Assembly: GCA_016706365.1 (NCBI GenBank)
Contig: JADJJU010000024.1
Span: forward strand, 62,001 to 126,000
Length of the DNA: 64,000 bases
Direction of reading: 5' to 3'
DNA from: Saprospiraceae bacterium
GTDB lineage: Bacteria > Bacteroidota > Bacteroidia > Chitinophagales > Saprospiraceae
Shown here: piece after piece, positions 8,853 to 21,282 of the stretch
How positions within the stretch are numbered: position 1 is the stretch's first letter
How the letters are laid out: each line of letters starts with the position of its first letter
Program-made: the position numbers and the translations under genes
The notes under the pieces: model-generated
Database searches by the model: none
What the model was told of the DNA's origin: nothing
The model's input: only the letters and a program-made list of their open reading frames with translations

Positions 8853-9897
8853 ATGAAATTGGGTGTCATATTTATTCAAAATACTTTGCACCAAGTTATC
8901 TCCGGGGAAATTATCCCAATAACAACAAAAATAGGAATGAATGGGTCCATCAATGAGGTGAGAATTATTTCACCTCTGATTCCAATTAAATTTAAATTAG
9001 GTCAGTGGATTTATGAGAAATTAGCATACCTATTATATAAGATTTATGTAAGAAAATTTGGAGCTCCAGATATTATACATGCACAAGGATATTTAGCAGC
9101 TATAATGGCAAACTATATTTCTCAAAGGACTGAAACTAAATATATTATTACAGAACATGCGAATGATATTTTGAAAGACAGTTTGTTGCCAGGCATCAGG
9201 AAAAAGGTAAAATCAGCATATGAAAACAGTCATAAATTAATTTCAGTAGGCCATTTATTAAAAAAGAGGAATGTCCAAATTAACAGACAAGCCAATAGAG
9301 GTAATTCCAAACTGCATTAATACAGACTTATTTTCCCCGGTATTAAGTAAAGAGTCGGGAGAAAAAATCATTCTACTTATCTCTTCATATTTATTTAAGC
9401 ACAAGCAGGTTGATCTAGCCCTCCAGGCAATGAAAATTCTCAAGGACAAAAGCATTGATAATGTGGAGCTTAGAATTGTTGGTATAGGGCCGGAAATGAA
9501 GAATTTAAGGAAGTTATCAGCACAATTAGAGCTCGAAGAGTCAGTAAAGTTTATGGGCTTAGTGTTAAACAGAAACCTTCCACAGGTGATGCGAGAGGCA
9601 GATATTTTATTAGTTACCTGCCCCAATGAAACATTTTGTGTGGCACTTATAGAAGGACTTGCCTGCGGATTAAAGGCTGTGATTCCAATCAAGGGTGAGC
9701 CTGCTGTTTACACAAAAGATTTTGAAGTGACAGTAGTAAATGAACACACTCCGGATTCCTATGCTCACGAGATTGCCCAATTAATTGGTTCAACTTTTCA
9801 GCCCGATAAACTAAATCAATATGAAATAGTAAAAGCAACTTTTTCTATTGAAAAAGTTTGTCAAAAACTACATAATATTTACAAATCGGTGCTCTGA
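8853..9897 (+). CDS. Family 4 glycosyltransferase, frameshifted
   Basis: Two overlapping frames, 8853-9320 and from about 9268 to 9897, together encode one GT4 (GT-B fold) enzyme of about 348 residues. The first holds the acceptor half (PDIIHAQGYLAA, ITEHAND); the second holds the donor half (IEVIPNCINTDLFSP, then the EALACG-like IEGLACG loop). The frame changes on the A-run at 9260-9265; five A instead of six restores one open frame. The N-terminus is short for the family, so another fault near residue 15 is possible. A TAAATTTG box sits unusually close to the ATG, at 8841-8848. It converges on and overlaps the minus-strand glycosyltransferase by 19 bp. Confidence 0.75.
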
Positions 9898-10770
9898 TTA
9901 TAGGCATTAGAAGTAAAGATTCCTCTGAGGTAAGATAGTTTGAAGTGCCAGGCAACAAGATACATTTCGAAAAATCTTCCTTTATATTCGGCGCGATTTC
10001 TTGCCTGAATTGTTGAATATAGGGTAAATGGATTAGGCGGAAGGAATTGCCTGAACATAAAAAGAACTAATAAAGGCATTGCATTTTTCTTTTGGCTCAA
10101 AATCAAGGCCTTTCTTCCTTTTCCCATTCTAATTGCTTTTTTTATGAATGAAGTTTTCATTTTGGGTGTGTAGTATACAATGGCATCTTTTTCAGGAACT
10201 AGTTTTATCCCGCTATTCAAAGCCCGTGCGGACCATTCAATATCACCCAATGACCGAACCTCCATAAATTCACCTACTAATTTCCAGGTTTCCATACTGA
10301 GAAATACATTGCCTCCCGGAGTCCCGGAGGATTCGTTTGCCAGGTCAAGCGGAGATAAATAAAGAGAATCTAAAAGTTCATATGCAGTAGGATGGCGTGA
10401 ATCAAAGCTACTTACAGTATTGCCTATTATAATAGCATTTGGGTTAGATCTAAGTTTATTTAATCCGGGATTTAGCCAATCTTTTCCTGGTAATAAGCTA
10501 GCATCTAAAAACACCAAAAACTGTCCCCGGGCCAATTTTACACCCATATTCTTACATACATAAGGTGATTTGAAATGCAAACCTGTATTCGCTTTACAGC
10601 ATATTGTTCTAAATATTCCAGGTACCATCAGTAGAACCATTGTCAATGACAATTATTTCTAACTGGTCCCGGGGGAAATCTTGTTGAAGAAGAGCATCCA
10701 GACAAGATTGGACTTTGTCTATTTGATTTAGCACAGGAATAACAATAGAAACTTGTATTGAAGTCTGCAT
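9879..10770 (-). CDS. Family 2 glycosyltransferase, frameshifted
   Basis: The start at 10770 gives MQTSIQVSIVIPVLNQ, a typical GT2 opening, and runs to VIDNGSTDGTWNI near 10613. The rest (residues YVCKNMGVKLARGQFLVFLDASLLPGKDW onward in three pieces of the GT-A fold) is read in another frame down to 9879. Lengthening the A-run at 10611-10613 and the T-run at 10593-10595 by one base each rejoins them. The metal motif position reads FLDAS where DxD is usual. The whole is about 297 residues. It is the last gene of the polysaccharide operon; its start lies 2 bp after the stop of the gene before it. Confidence 0.75.
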
Positions 10771-10772
10771 AT

Positions 10773-11706
10773 CTAAAGATATGCTTTCCTGAGAAGTCCC
10801 GGATTGTTGAATATAAGAAAAGTGTAAGCCCATAATGCATAGTATATTTTCAAACCTTTATTATCTGTTTGAAAATACTCAGTCTTATGACTTCGAACAT
10901 AAGACCAGACAAGTTTTTTAGCAGCTTTTTTTCGACAGTGTTTTGTGATCGATAAACTGATAAAGATCTTTAATATGAAGGGAATAGTAATATAACCGCC
11001 TCTTCAATGAAGCATTCCAGCGATTACCGGAGTGGATTCTGCGGATGGCGACGAGGCTCATCCCTGACAAACATTTGAAGTTACTGGAATAAGCCAGTTT
11101 GAGAATGAAATTAGTGTCTTGGGCGATTTGTAGTTTTCATTAAATAATCCGTTAGTTGAAGAGCAGTCTTTGATGTACTAAAAGTCCATTTAAGTGTTGA
11201 TGCCATTTTTGAAAGTAAATTTTTCAAAAGTGTATTAGTTCATCCACATCATATTTACTTTGATGATAAGATCAGAAGTAAGAGTATTTGCAGAAAGGTT
11301 CAAATGTTTTAAATATTGATTTTTACCCTTTTCATCATGAAAAACAGCCCCGACAGGTTCCCCAACCGCGTCTATTTCAGGAGGTGACTCGAATGTAATG
11401 TAAGAGTATTTAAATCTATCCTCCAAATAATAATCATCCGCATCCAGAAAAGCTATCCACTCGTTTTTAGCATGTTGAATGCCGAGATTTCTACTTGCTC
11501 CTGCTCCTTTGTTGCTCCTCCGGGATGCCTGAGTAAAGTTATAATATCATTTTTAAATCTAGTCGCCCGCAGATTCGTAATGATTCATCTGCAGAGCCAT
11601 CTTCAATTATAATCACTTCTGACACCTCTGTCTGACTGAGTGCCGATCGAACAGCTTCTTCCACAAATGCAGCAGCATTGAAAACCGGAATAATGACGGT
11701 GATCAT
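10773..11706 (-). pseudogene. Family 2 glycosyltransferase, several frame breaks
   Basis: Starts MITVIIPVFNAAAFVEEAV at 11706 with a GT2 N-terminus. The DADD metal motif (IAFLDADDYYLEDRF) is near 11430. The C-terminal half continues past a stop at 11235 in other frames: FILKLAYSSNF and VAIRRIHSGNRWNAS near 11000, then a tail ending LLRKAYL at 10773. At least five frame changes are needed; those I could resolve lie on A or T runs, for example GATTT and CAAC in the first 200 bp. A repaired product would be about 311 residues. The start overlaps the stop of the preceding gene as TAATG. Given similar breaks across the window, sequence error is more likely than real decay. Confidence 0.7.
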
Positions 11707-12851
11707 TAGGTTGAAACTTGATTTTTATACAGATAGGAGATAAATTTATCTAAAGAATCATTGTTAATGTACTCCTGAAATCTGGATTTTGACAAATTGC
11801 TTACAAAAGACATTAACTCAGATGAGTTTACAAGCGCGGATAATTTTTTAGCAAAATCAGCTTCATTACTGACTTCGAAAAAGGGCTTATACTCATTACC
11901 AAGTAATTCAATATTGGCTGATGTCTGTGGTCAAAACAGGCAGTCCGAATGACATATATTCAAGCAGTGTGTTCGAACAACCTTCAGATCTAGTAGATAG
12001 CAAGCCAGCGCATGCATTCACCATATCATCGTATGGATTTCCCTTTGAAATGTGGTATGATTTGCTTCAAGCCTAAGGCGTTTAACCAAACTTTGAAAAT
12101 CCGTAATTGACGAACGCTAAGAATTTACGGTAAATAATAAGCTTCAGCGTTTCTTTTGAGCCAGGAATGCATTATATCCACCAATAATGTTTTAAATCCT
12201 TTTCCGGAAAATAATTCGCAACATGAATTAAGAATTTTGAACCGGAAAGCAGCCGTTTTTGCATCTGAATTAAACACGAAATTGCTTAATAATATTCCAT
12301 TTTCACTTTTAAATATACGCTTTGATGCTTGTAAACCAACATTTGAATTAGCCATTATATGAAATCTTGGACCTACCTTCGGATAGTTCTCCAGAAGATA
12401 CCCGGTTTGTACAATCTTATTTCCACCGCGATTATTATAGAACATAGACAACCCAGGATCAAGATTACATAGGTTTAAAGCAATATGAGTTGTCATAGGA
12501 GAAAGATGGAACCGCAGAGAAAATTTTCGTCCAGAATTTTCTCAAACTCACTTTTTTTCTCTTACGGATAATCCAATTATCCACAATGGATGACAATCCT
12601 TTTAAAAGGTTCTTTCTCCAGATTAAAGGTTTAAATGCAGGATCAAAATAAGGGAAAGTAAATTTTACATACTTTGCGATATCCGGCTGTTCTATTGTCA
12701 TTCCGCTAATCTTGTTTATATAGTTAGGTGGAGGAGAAACAAGAATGATATCACACGGGATATTTAAAATATTTAAATTTTTACACAATAATCCAGCCTG
12801 CTTTTGTGCTCCGCCTCTCCCAAGTGAATGAACTAATATTAATACTTTCAT
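11706..12851 (-). pseudogene. Family 4 glycosyltransferase, several frame breaks
   Basis: The N-terminus MKVLILVHSLGRGGAQKQAG at 12851 is the nucleotide-sugar GT4 opening with the glycine-rich loop. Segments 12465-12851, 12125-12496 and about 11706-12110 in different frames supply the rest. The last carries GLLSTRSEGCSNTLLEYMS with the donor-binding E-x7-E-like motif and FGLPVLTTD. Repaired length is about 380 residues, normal for GT4. It is the third glycosyltransferase gene behind wzt, with its stop overlapping the next start. Confidence 0.7.
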
Positions 12852-12920
12852 AATAGGCATAATAGCATATTGGTAAATCGGATGTTGAAGCAACATTGAT
12901 TAAAACATTCAAATAATCAG

Positions 12921-13877
12921 TTATTCATTTAGTAGTTTTCTACTGATTCGTTTCAAAACTTTCCCAACAAACCAAGCAGGCCTTTTTTCTATTGGAATTG
13001 ACCAGAGTGATCTTTTCACATTGATGTACCAATTGAATTTTTCAACATCATACAAATAATTGGGATTCTCAGGAAAATGAAGGTAATAATTTTTATTAAC
13101 CGTCCGGGTTTTAATGGTCTCCTCCACTAAGAGGGCAGTCCAGGTTAAATCTACTCTATTCTTCTCGCTTAAACCACGTTGTTCAAATTGGTTTATAATG
13201 TTGTGGTTAAGAGCATCGATTGTTACAACATTTTGATATTCAAGTCCAGCACAAAGCCCGGCAATAGCCACTTCATAGTCTTGAGACTCTGCGGACATCT
13301 CTTGCCAGAAAGGAATTAGATAGGGAAGGTGTCGTAAATGTTTTGGGGCATGCACAAAACACTTTCGAAAAATATCTTTATAATATTGTTCATAATCATG
13401 CAATCCGACAATTAAGTTAAGCCTTTGAAAGGGATATCCCAGAGCTTTCATTTTATGCAAAATATAACTTTCAGGCCGTATTACTTCTTTAGCTTCAGCA
13501 ATAAAATCTAAAGCCTTCGGCAGTAAATTACTTCTGTACAAATGAATTCCACCTTCCCTTGGGCCACCAAATAAATAATCCAAAATCATTCCCTGGGTCT
13601 CAAAAACATGCTCTGGCATTTTATCAGCAAGATGTACTATTTGTGAGATAATTCCAGACCTTAAGAGTACATCTGCGTCTACGCACAAAGTCCATTTTTT
13701 ACCCTGCTCTATGCCAATTTCATATGATTTGTGCAAAGCAGAACTGAATGGTGTTTCATTTATAATAAAAATATCTGAAGGCGATATTCCTTGCTCCAAT
13801 ATTAGGCTATAACACGCAGACTCTGTCCTCTCATGGACACTTCGTATAATTACTGTTAGATTATTTTCAATTGTCAT
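12921..13877 (-). CDS. Probable glycosyltransferase (GT-A-like), family uncertain
   Basis: An intact 318-residue frame without signal peptide or membrane helix. The N-terminal half looks like a GT-A fold: a beta strand LTVIIRSVH, then KWTLCVDADVLLR with the DxD metal motif. The C-terminal half is not recognised. It starts a few bases after wzt and precedes a GT4, so a role in building the exported polysaccharide is inferred from context. It could instead be a non-catalytic relative. Confidence 0.65.
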   Translation of the reverse strand: MTIENNLTVIIRSVHERTESACYSLILEQGISPSDIFIINETPFSSALHKSYEIGIEQGKKWTLCVDADVLLRSGIISQIVHLADKMPEHVFETQGMILDYLFGGPREGGIHLYRSNLLPKALDFIAEAKEVIRPESYILHKMKALGYPFQRLNLIVGLHDYEQYYKDIFRKCFVHAPKHLRHLPYLIPFWQEMSAESQDYEVAIAGLCAGLEYQNVVTIDALNHNIINQFEQRGLSEKNRVDLTWTALLVEETIKTRTVNKNYYLHFPENPNYLYDVEKFNWYINVKRSLWSIPIEKRPAWFVGKVLKRISRKLLNE

Positions 13878-13884
13878 ACTCCTA

Positions 13885-15126
13885 TCATAGCTTACTTTTT
13901 GTCGGAAGCGCTTCTAATTTTTTACTTTCTGTAATGTCTCCTTTTAGCAATACAGATGAAAATCCCTTCACCTGGTGTCCGGACCCTAGTACTTCAAGTT
14001 GGAACATATTCCTAAAGCAATAGTACTGTTGAATACCTTCCTGATCCATAATAAAGAAGTGAACTTTATAAGACCCATCTGTGAAATTCAAGTTTGAAAT
14101 ACTGAGAGAGTATGTGTTTTCAGACTGGGTATTTCTAATAACAGCACTATTGTGTAAACTATGATAATGGGCAATGATTCTGTTGTTACTATCTGCAAAT
14201 TCTACTTTTATCGTAAACTCCTCAATGTTGCTATCACGCTTAAGATCAAATTGAATTTGCAAATTTTGACCAAAAGGGATTTTACAAAAACCTGATGTTT
14301 TCAGTGGTTTATCATTTATGGATATATTGGAAAGGGGCGGCCATTCCATCGTGAATGTATTCTGATCCCGGAGCTGGACTTGTCTTTTCATATAATGCTA
14401 TTCCGGAAGAAATATCGTCTCCCAGATAGGCAACTTTACCATTTTCAAGAAGACATACACTGCTACAAATACGGGCAATCTGATCCACGGAATGACTCAC
14501 AAAAATTACTGCTGTTTCCCGAATAAGGCTTGCCATAGCATTAAGTGACTTTATCTTAAATCCGATATCACCGACAGCCAGAACTTCGTCTAGCAGCAGG
14601 ATATCAGGCTTTAAATGGATAGCAATCGAGAAACCCAGACGAACTCTCATACCAGAACTGTAATATCTGACAGGACTATAGATGAAATTTTCCAATTCCT
14701 GAGAAATCAACGATTGAATCGTACAGCCGGTCAATTTCAGATTTTCCTAGGCCAAGTATTGCCCCATTTGCATATATATTTTCTTTCCCGGAAAGTGCGG
14801 GATTAAACCCTGCGCCCAGCTCAATGATAGCAGCAACTCTTCCTCTCATTGTGACTTTGCCCTTATCCGGCTTTATAATTCCATTCAGGATTTTTAAGAG
14901 CGTACTTTTGCCAGCCCCGTTAGGTCCTATCAAACCCAGGCATTCTCCTCTTTTCAATTGGATATTGATATCCTGCAAGGCCCAAAATTCTTTTGACCGC
15001 AAGGCTGTATTCCTTGATACGCAAAAAATTTCTCTGGAGGAATCCTGAATTCCATACCACAAAGACTTTTTAAGTCCTTGCGGTACTTTTTGATAACCCT
15101 TCTATATGTATCAGATAATCAGACAT
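13885..15126 (-). CDS. wzt: O-antigen/polysaccharide ABC exporter ATPase with C-terminal glycan-binding domain, frameshifted
   Basis: Reassembled from frames 14676-15062, 14312-14734 and 13885-14391 to about 414 residues. Walker A GLIGPNGAGKST, signature YSSGMRVRLGFS and Walker B LLLDEVLAVGD are those of Wzt/TagH ATPases. The last 160 residues are a beta-rich domain matching the Wzt C-terminal domain that reads the modified end of the chain. The ATG at 15126 (MSDYLIHIEGLSK) is cut from the ATPase by two A-runs one base short (T-runs at 15087-15091 and 15067-15071 on +); other changes fall near 14700 and on the C-run near 14340. A C-domain suggests export of a chain finished in the cytosol and end-capped. 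Confidence 0.82.
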
Positions 15127-15141
15127 ATCAGCACATTTGGA

Positions 15142-16013
15142 TTAGGAGCTGATGCGCTCTGTTATTAATGGCAGCGTGATCCTGTAGATCATCCAAATTA
15201 AGAACAAAAGTCCGGCACTAACTAATAAAATAGTAACAAATGAATAAAGGGAAGCAGTTCCCTGGCCGATCATCCAGTACCTGCCGAAGTCAATTAACAC
15301 AGAAAGCGGGTTGATGTGCATGATTTTTGAAAGTAAGCCGTTTCCACTTGCAGTAAAAGCTACGGGGCTCAGAAACATTCCCAGTTGCAGGAGTATAGGT
15401 AAGGCTTTGCTGATATCAGAATAAAGCATAGCAAAAGGAAAAAGGAACATTCCGACAATTGTTCCAGCCAGAATCAGTGATATCACACTTAAAGCAAATA
15501 AAAAGAAATTCCAGTCCGGCTTGAATCCTATTGCAGCCAGCAGAATAATCAACAATGAAATTCTTATTACTGCATTTAAAATAACCTGATACAATCCGCT
15601 GATGATGAGTGATTCACGGGGGAAATTCGTTTTGACAAGAATGTGTTTAGCATTCATGCCCTGAACAATTGGGGCATTTACCGCTTGAAAAAATAGTCCA
15701 TAATATCACCCCTACAGACATAAACGAAAGGTAGGTTCCGGGGTCTGAACCGGGGAGATCACTTTATTTTGAAATAAAATATACCAAAGGGCAATCTGTA
15801 TGGCGGGGATGATAATCAACCAGGACAATCCAAAGGATAGCTAAGCGATACTTTGCCTTTAATGTCTTTAATAAATAGTGAATATCCAAGAGTGAATGAT
15901 AAGTTCAAGTCCTTTGCAAGATCTTTTAAAAAGGAAAGAGGCTTTCTGATTGCCGGATCAGGAGTATAAATTTTTATTGCTAATTCAGATTCTGTATGAG
16001 GATTCTTACTCAT
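15142..16013 (-). CDS. wzm: O-antigen/polysaccharide ABC exporter permease, frameshifted
   Basis: About 290 residues when joined. The N-terminus (16013, MSKNPHTESELAIKIYTPD) and the coupling region FIKDIKGK lie in one frame; the first two membrane helices (near 15700-15830) are split between frames; the intact 15142-15657 piece begins MNAKHILVKTNFPRESL and holds four helices. The order is that of Wzm/ABC-2 polysaccharide permeases. It lies 15 bp before wzt and 7 bp after the sortase stop, so it is probably in one transcript with both. Confidence 0.8.
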
Positions 16014-16020
16014 CTCAATA

Positions 16021-19000
16021 TCACCATTTTGCTCCAGCCATTAGTAGAAAATTCATCTGATCTGGTTTCATAATGCTCAACATCCTCCCCCGGGAGCTAT
16101 TTTTAGTATGCATTCTGTAAATGTATACGCCATTAGCTAATTGATTTCCATATGCATCTTTCCCGTCCCAAACATAATCAGTCAGATGTGTACCTACCCG
16201 TAATAATCCTAATTCTATATGGCTGATTTCACGAACTAACTGACCTCCAATTGTGAAAATCTGAATTTTATAAAACTCCGGAGAATCAGCTCCGGTTAAG
16301 GTGTATACAAAACGGGTTTGCGTACTGAATGGATTGGGATAATTGACAAGTGAAGAGATCATTTGCTTAGTAATAACCTGAAATCTTTTTTGATATGCCT
16401 GTGCACCGGAGTTGTTCCCGCTGGCATCTCTTCCGGTTACTCTGAGGTTATAATCTCCGTCCAGAGTCAATTCAGGGCTGTAAATAATACTTGCTTCATT
16501 CTTTTTACCTTCTTCAGCAGGAATAAAAACCAGATCTGAACCCGAAAATGAAATCCTCTCCCAAGTCGAACTTCCGGGTGACAAAAGGTGAATATCAATC
16601 AGGGAAGTATCCTCAAGCAGCTTGAATTGGTTTTCATCCAGTAAAGTAATTTTGATTTCCGGTTTAGCTGAAATCAGGTCACCATCCATGATCTCAATTC
16701 CATCAAAAAATGCTTTTAAAATCGGATTTTTACCATCCCCTTCAACAAACAAATTGAAAGTACCAAAATTATTGTTGTATCTGGATTCCCTTGTGATTCC
16801 ATCCTCATTTATAACCAAATCAATTTGAACCAGTCCGTTTAAATTTATCGTGGTCAAATTATAAGTATATTCTTTCGACGCCGAGGTGTTTAAGGGGTCA
16901 ATTACGATATTGCTTTGAAGTAAAATTTCATTGTTTTGCCTTACCCTCAGCGTCATCAAAGTAGAATCGGCCCAAAATGATCCAATGTTTTCAACGGTGA
17001 AATCAAGTTTGTAAATTTCACCCTGAGAAACGGTATCCACCATGGTGAAATCTTTGTTTTGATTGTATAGCAACAAATCCGCCAATCCGTTTCCAGTAAC
17101 ACTCCAGGAGTTAAGCTGACCTGTAATTCTCCCTGCATTGTAGGATTCAAACTCCAGATCAAGAGAAGAAATATTTGTACTTGAATCTATCAGAATAAAT
17201 CCGTTATGTTCATTGATAATAGTCTCTGAAAATACATTTTGACCGCTAAGGTCTGCTCCCTCTATTTTAATAAAAACAGTATCATTAGCCGGCAAAATAG
17301 AAGGTGTGATATCCCACTTTACAGTATCAATTTTTGACAAGGCAGAGATAGAACTCCACTGGACATCACCACGTATCTGCCTTTCTTTGTAAGGAAAAAG
17401 TAAATCTAAGACCTCATCTGTTTCTTGTACTATACCTTCATAAAAAACATTTTCTCCCTTAATGTAACCAGCCAAAAAAGTCTTTGACCCCTCAGTTTCT
17501 AATGCTCTCAAACTGTTAATTCCTTCTTTTTCCAGGACATTAAATAGATTCAATCCTCCACCATTAATAGAGTCAGCAGCCCATTCTTCCGGGGCAAAGG
17601 AAGAGGTAGCTGTGCGCAATATTGAATATATCACAACAGGATAGCCATCGGGGATAATCTCATTAAGCAGTTTTAATAAAGAATCTCTTTGTGGGCGAAG
17701 TTTTGTATTAAATGGGAAGGAAAGCATATTTGTGGATGCTGTTGTATTTAAAGCACCAAATCGACCTCCGGGAGGATTTCTCCAATGCAAGCCTGATGCC
17801 GGATCTATAACCTGAACAACGACTCCCTCTGTCAAAACATTAAAAGGAAACATTGAGCCAAATGCAAACCCATCAATGGCACCTGTGGGTAATGTCGCAC
17901 CAATGAAAATACCGTTCTTTATTTCTAGTCCTCTGTTAAGGGTTCCCAGCTCCCAAACGTTGGAATCACTCAGAGCTAAAGTAGGATTATTAAGTTTGCG
18001 CAATTGATCAGCATGTCTCATACTTAATCCCTCGCCTTCATCCATTGATATCGAAAAAGATGAACTCTCCCAGTTATATGTTTCTTCAGCAGAAATACTG
18101 TCGGAGCTGACTCTCCAGTAATATGTTTTGAGGTTTTGTAATAGTGAAGCAGGTTTCCATCTGATTACACCGCCTTTGGACTTTAGCTTTATTCGTTCTT
18201 TCCAGGCACTATTAAATGATTCCAGGGTATCGATTTCAAAAACATAGTCTTTTTCCGGAGCGAATAAATTGCCTGTAAAAGCAGTGAGTGTGATGTCAGG
18301 ATTTTTTTGGAGTGCCAGGTTTGGCGGATAAGCTGGACTGGCATTGATTCCGAAAATAAAAATCGAAATCCTTCCTCGCCAAGACTGCTTGTAAGGGAAT
18401 TATTTTCTCTGGCGTCTGCATCAGGTTTTCCGGAATCAGCATTTGTGGGTCGATTGTAAGCCTGATAATATTCATTCCCAGACTCTTTTCACCACGCACC
18501 GGCATGTGCATTGAAAGATGGTTTCTGTAACCAGAGCCGGGGGTTCTAACAACCATAGTTTCTATCGAACCATCGGGAAATTCCCTGTCAACTTTGATCT
18601 CAACACTGTCTGTGATTCCTGTACCAATGTTAAGGATATCCACATTGAAATTGAAAGTGTCCTGAGTGATATTAATGTTGTTGTTTTGAATTTTTGCAGT
18701 TGAAAAATCAAAAACAAAATCCGGACCTTCTTGTAGATTCAGTTTTAGAGCAGGATCACCGTTGATTGTGGTTTGTTCCAGCTGTTCCTGAAACAGACGA
18801 TTCCCTGTACCACTAAACTCACGATGAACTTCTCTGAGCGTAAGCCCGATATTGATTTTGTCTCGTGAACCAAAAAACTCATAAAATTTCCTGCTGTAAT
18901 TTTCCAAAATGCTGGGATAACCAAGACCGCTGGAGGCAATAAAAGCAATGGCTCCTTTATCCTTGTTGAAGGTAAATCGTTCTCCATAGCTTTTTTCTGC

Positions 19001-20995
19001 AGTATGAACATTCCCAACACTACATCCGAGGGCTAGAAAAACAGGGTATTTTCCTTTGTTTTGAATTTGGGCAAAATTATCAATATTGAAGTCGATTGTA
19101 GTACTTCCCGAATGTCCTAAAAAAGACAGTAGACTTATACCGCTATTGATTAAGCCATAAATTTCCTGGGGCACATTTCCTTCGACAGGGTCAGAAGATA
19201 ATTTAGCATATGCAAATAGATTCGCTGCAAAAGAATTGCTTTCCAGCTCATTTCCTATTCTCTCCATTATCCCCTTTAACTGCGCCTGCTCCGCTGCCGA
19301 TGTCCCCCCACTCAAGTGCAGCACCCTTTTCTGCCAAAAACGATCTGCCTCTGCAATTGGATATCGCTGCGCATTTTCATATTCAATGACTTTGTCAAGG
19401 TAGACACGGATGTCATCTCCATTCACCGCAGGAATGCGGCCAAGTGAGAAGAGAGGATAAACGGTCTGGTCTCCACAGACCAACAACATGTCCGCACCCG
19501 GCCCCCCGAAAGTAGGCACATAAAAACTTGCTGCTGCTTCAGCTACCTGAGCTCCAGTGCGCAAATTTCTAAAATCACGGCCTTTGCCCAATAGCAAAAT
19601 ATGCTCAACCTGAGCACCGGTCTTATGCAAATAATGGAAGAAATTCCGTACAGCGATGAAATGACGATCCACTCCCCAGCCAAATTGATCATATATCTGA
19701 CGCACATCCGCTATCGTAACTTCATACGAGCCCCCTTCTGCGGATCTTCTGTATTCAGCATATGCTTGCACCTGTCCGTTTCCGACGCCACCATTTATTA
19801 AGTCTTCATGACTTAGAATAAGATAATTTCCTGCATTTGCAGTATAGTTTTCGAATGAAATGGGAAGTATCTGAGGAACTGTTTTGAATCCGGAACTAAG
19901 CCCAAGGATAAGAGTGGTAGTGTCGGAAGCACTGTATCCGAAAGTCACAGAACCAGAGGAGGCCTCATCTTTCACAGCCTGATTTGTCTGCGGATCAAAC
20001 AACCAGGCTTCCTGAGTTGCTGCATTCAAACCTTTCCAGACTATTTGTTGCTTGCCATTACGATTGGGTCTCCAGCTCTTAAAGTTACCATCACTGAGTT
20101 GAAATTGTGAGGGAAATTGCAGGGCTGCTATACCAAGACTGTATCTGTTTTCAGCAACACCCAGACGATTGAAATTGATTTTATTCTGAACTATAAGTTC
20201 CGCAGCAGGAATACTGTATCTCTTTGAAATGAAATTGAAGTTGTTGAAGGTCAGGGACTCTAATTCTTTGTCATTGAAAAGCAATTGGAGCTCATGATCC
20301 CTTGAATTATTGCTGCATAATCGTATTTCCAGCTGTGCCGCAGGACCTTGTGAGTACAAAAAAGGCGTTGGAAGATTGGCCTGAGCATTCACTACCGCAT
20401 TTCCGGCAAACCCTTCACCCGAACTAAAACGGCTCAAACTTCCTGCTCCATTGGGACGCTTGATATAAGACACAGTTTCTCTGTAAACTAGCTCATCCAT
20501 GAAGTACAACTCCGGAGCAGGAAGATTTTGTAAATCATTCTGCACAAGCTCATATCTCAATCCCGGAATCTCACTCCAGCTTAGAAAATAGGATGCAGTG
20601 TCATTGACGAGACTATACCCGGGATTCAGCATATCTGATTCACCATTGGCATAAAGGAAAGAGTCCAGTTCGGAGCGATTCGGAACACCATAAAACAAAA
20701 AATAATCGGTATCTGATAAAGCACCCTCTGTGTTTACATAAATAGGAACCTGAACACCTCTGCTGTACAGTTGTAATAATCTGCCTTCTGTTTCCTCCAC
20801 GGGGAAACCAGCCACACGAAGTTCAGCTACAGATATTTTGTAAATGGCTTCTTCCGCAACTTTCAGCTTGAAATAGCGCTGATCATATTGTATCCATTCA
20901 TTACCGTAAATGGTATCTCCGTTCAACGTCATTTGAGCCCGCAATTGCAGTGTCCAAAATCCCCCAACCAAAAGTAAAGTCAAAAATATTCTCAT
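16021..20995 (-). CDS. porU2: T9SS C25-family sortase, PorU2-like, one frame break
   Basis: A very long secreted protein, about 1,655 residues if joined. 18296-20995 starts with signal peptide MRIFLTLLLVGGFWTLQLRAQ and includes the gingipain-like C25 domain with catalytic candidates His in SFLGHSGS and Cys in ALGCSVGN. 16021-18045, open in frame up to about 18330, follows with CARDB-like beta domains and a FlgD-like Ig C-terminus (VNYPNPFSTQTRF, GKDAYGNQLANGVYIYRM). The frame changes near 18345, after KDFDFYF. PorU-type proteins cut T9SS signals and link cargo to a lipopolysaccharide; the long form in Saprospiria-like genomes is called PorU2. Placement just before wzm-wzt is striking. Confidence 0.82.
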
Positions 20996-21023
20996 CAGTT
21001 AATGCGCTCTTACTTAATTCAAG

Positions 21024-21063
21024 TTGAATACAACAGCTTTATATACGTTGAAATTGTATTCAA
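21024..21063. promoter_or_regulatory. Perfect 10-bp inverted repeat upstream of the sortase gene
   Basis: TTGAATACAA at 21024-21033 and its exact complement TTGTATTCAA at 21054-21063, separated by 20 bp. It lies about 30 bp upstream of the sortase start in the divergent gap with the DUF2064 gene. The arms are about two helical turns apart, center to center near 30 bp, which suits either a dimeric repressor site or a hairpin in the leader. No protein is assigned. Confidence 0.4.
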
Positions 21064-21282
21064 TAAAGAATGGATCATTTCTCAAAATCTTGTAATTCAC
21101 AAAATTAGAGAAATTAACCGTATTAACGGAAGCAAAGGAAACAGGGTTTGGGAACTTTGGAAGAAATGGTAGATTTTATCACGGTAATGGCCATTCAATT
21201 GAAATGATGGAAAAAATCAGGAGACTAAAATAGTAAACTGCCTACATCTGAATTGTAGTTTAAGCACGTATATTGCCAGCAT

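Noticed and set aside
8853..12851. Genuine decay of the glycosyltransferase cluster after horizontal transfer
   Set aside because: Reconstructed frames keep catalytic motifs and family length, and most resolved breaks are run-length changes also found in housekeeping genes of this window.
16021..18330. Treating the second half of porU2 as a separate gene
   Set aside because: No signal peptide or start, and the frame runs on upstream as a smooth continuation (ASPAYPPNLALQKNPDITL) of the first half.
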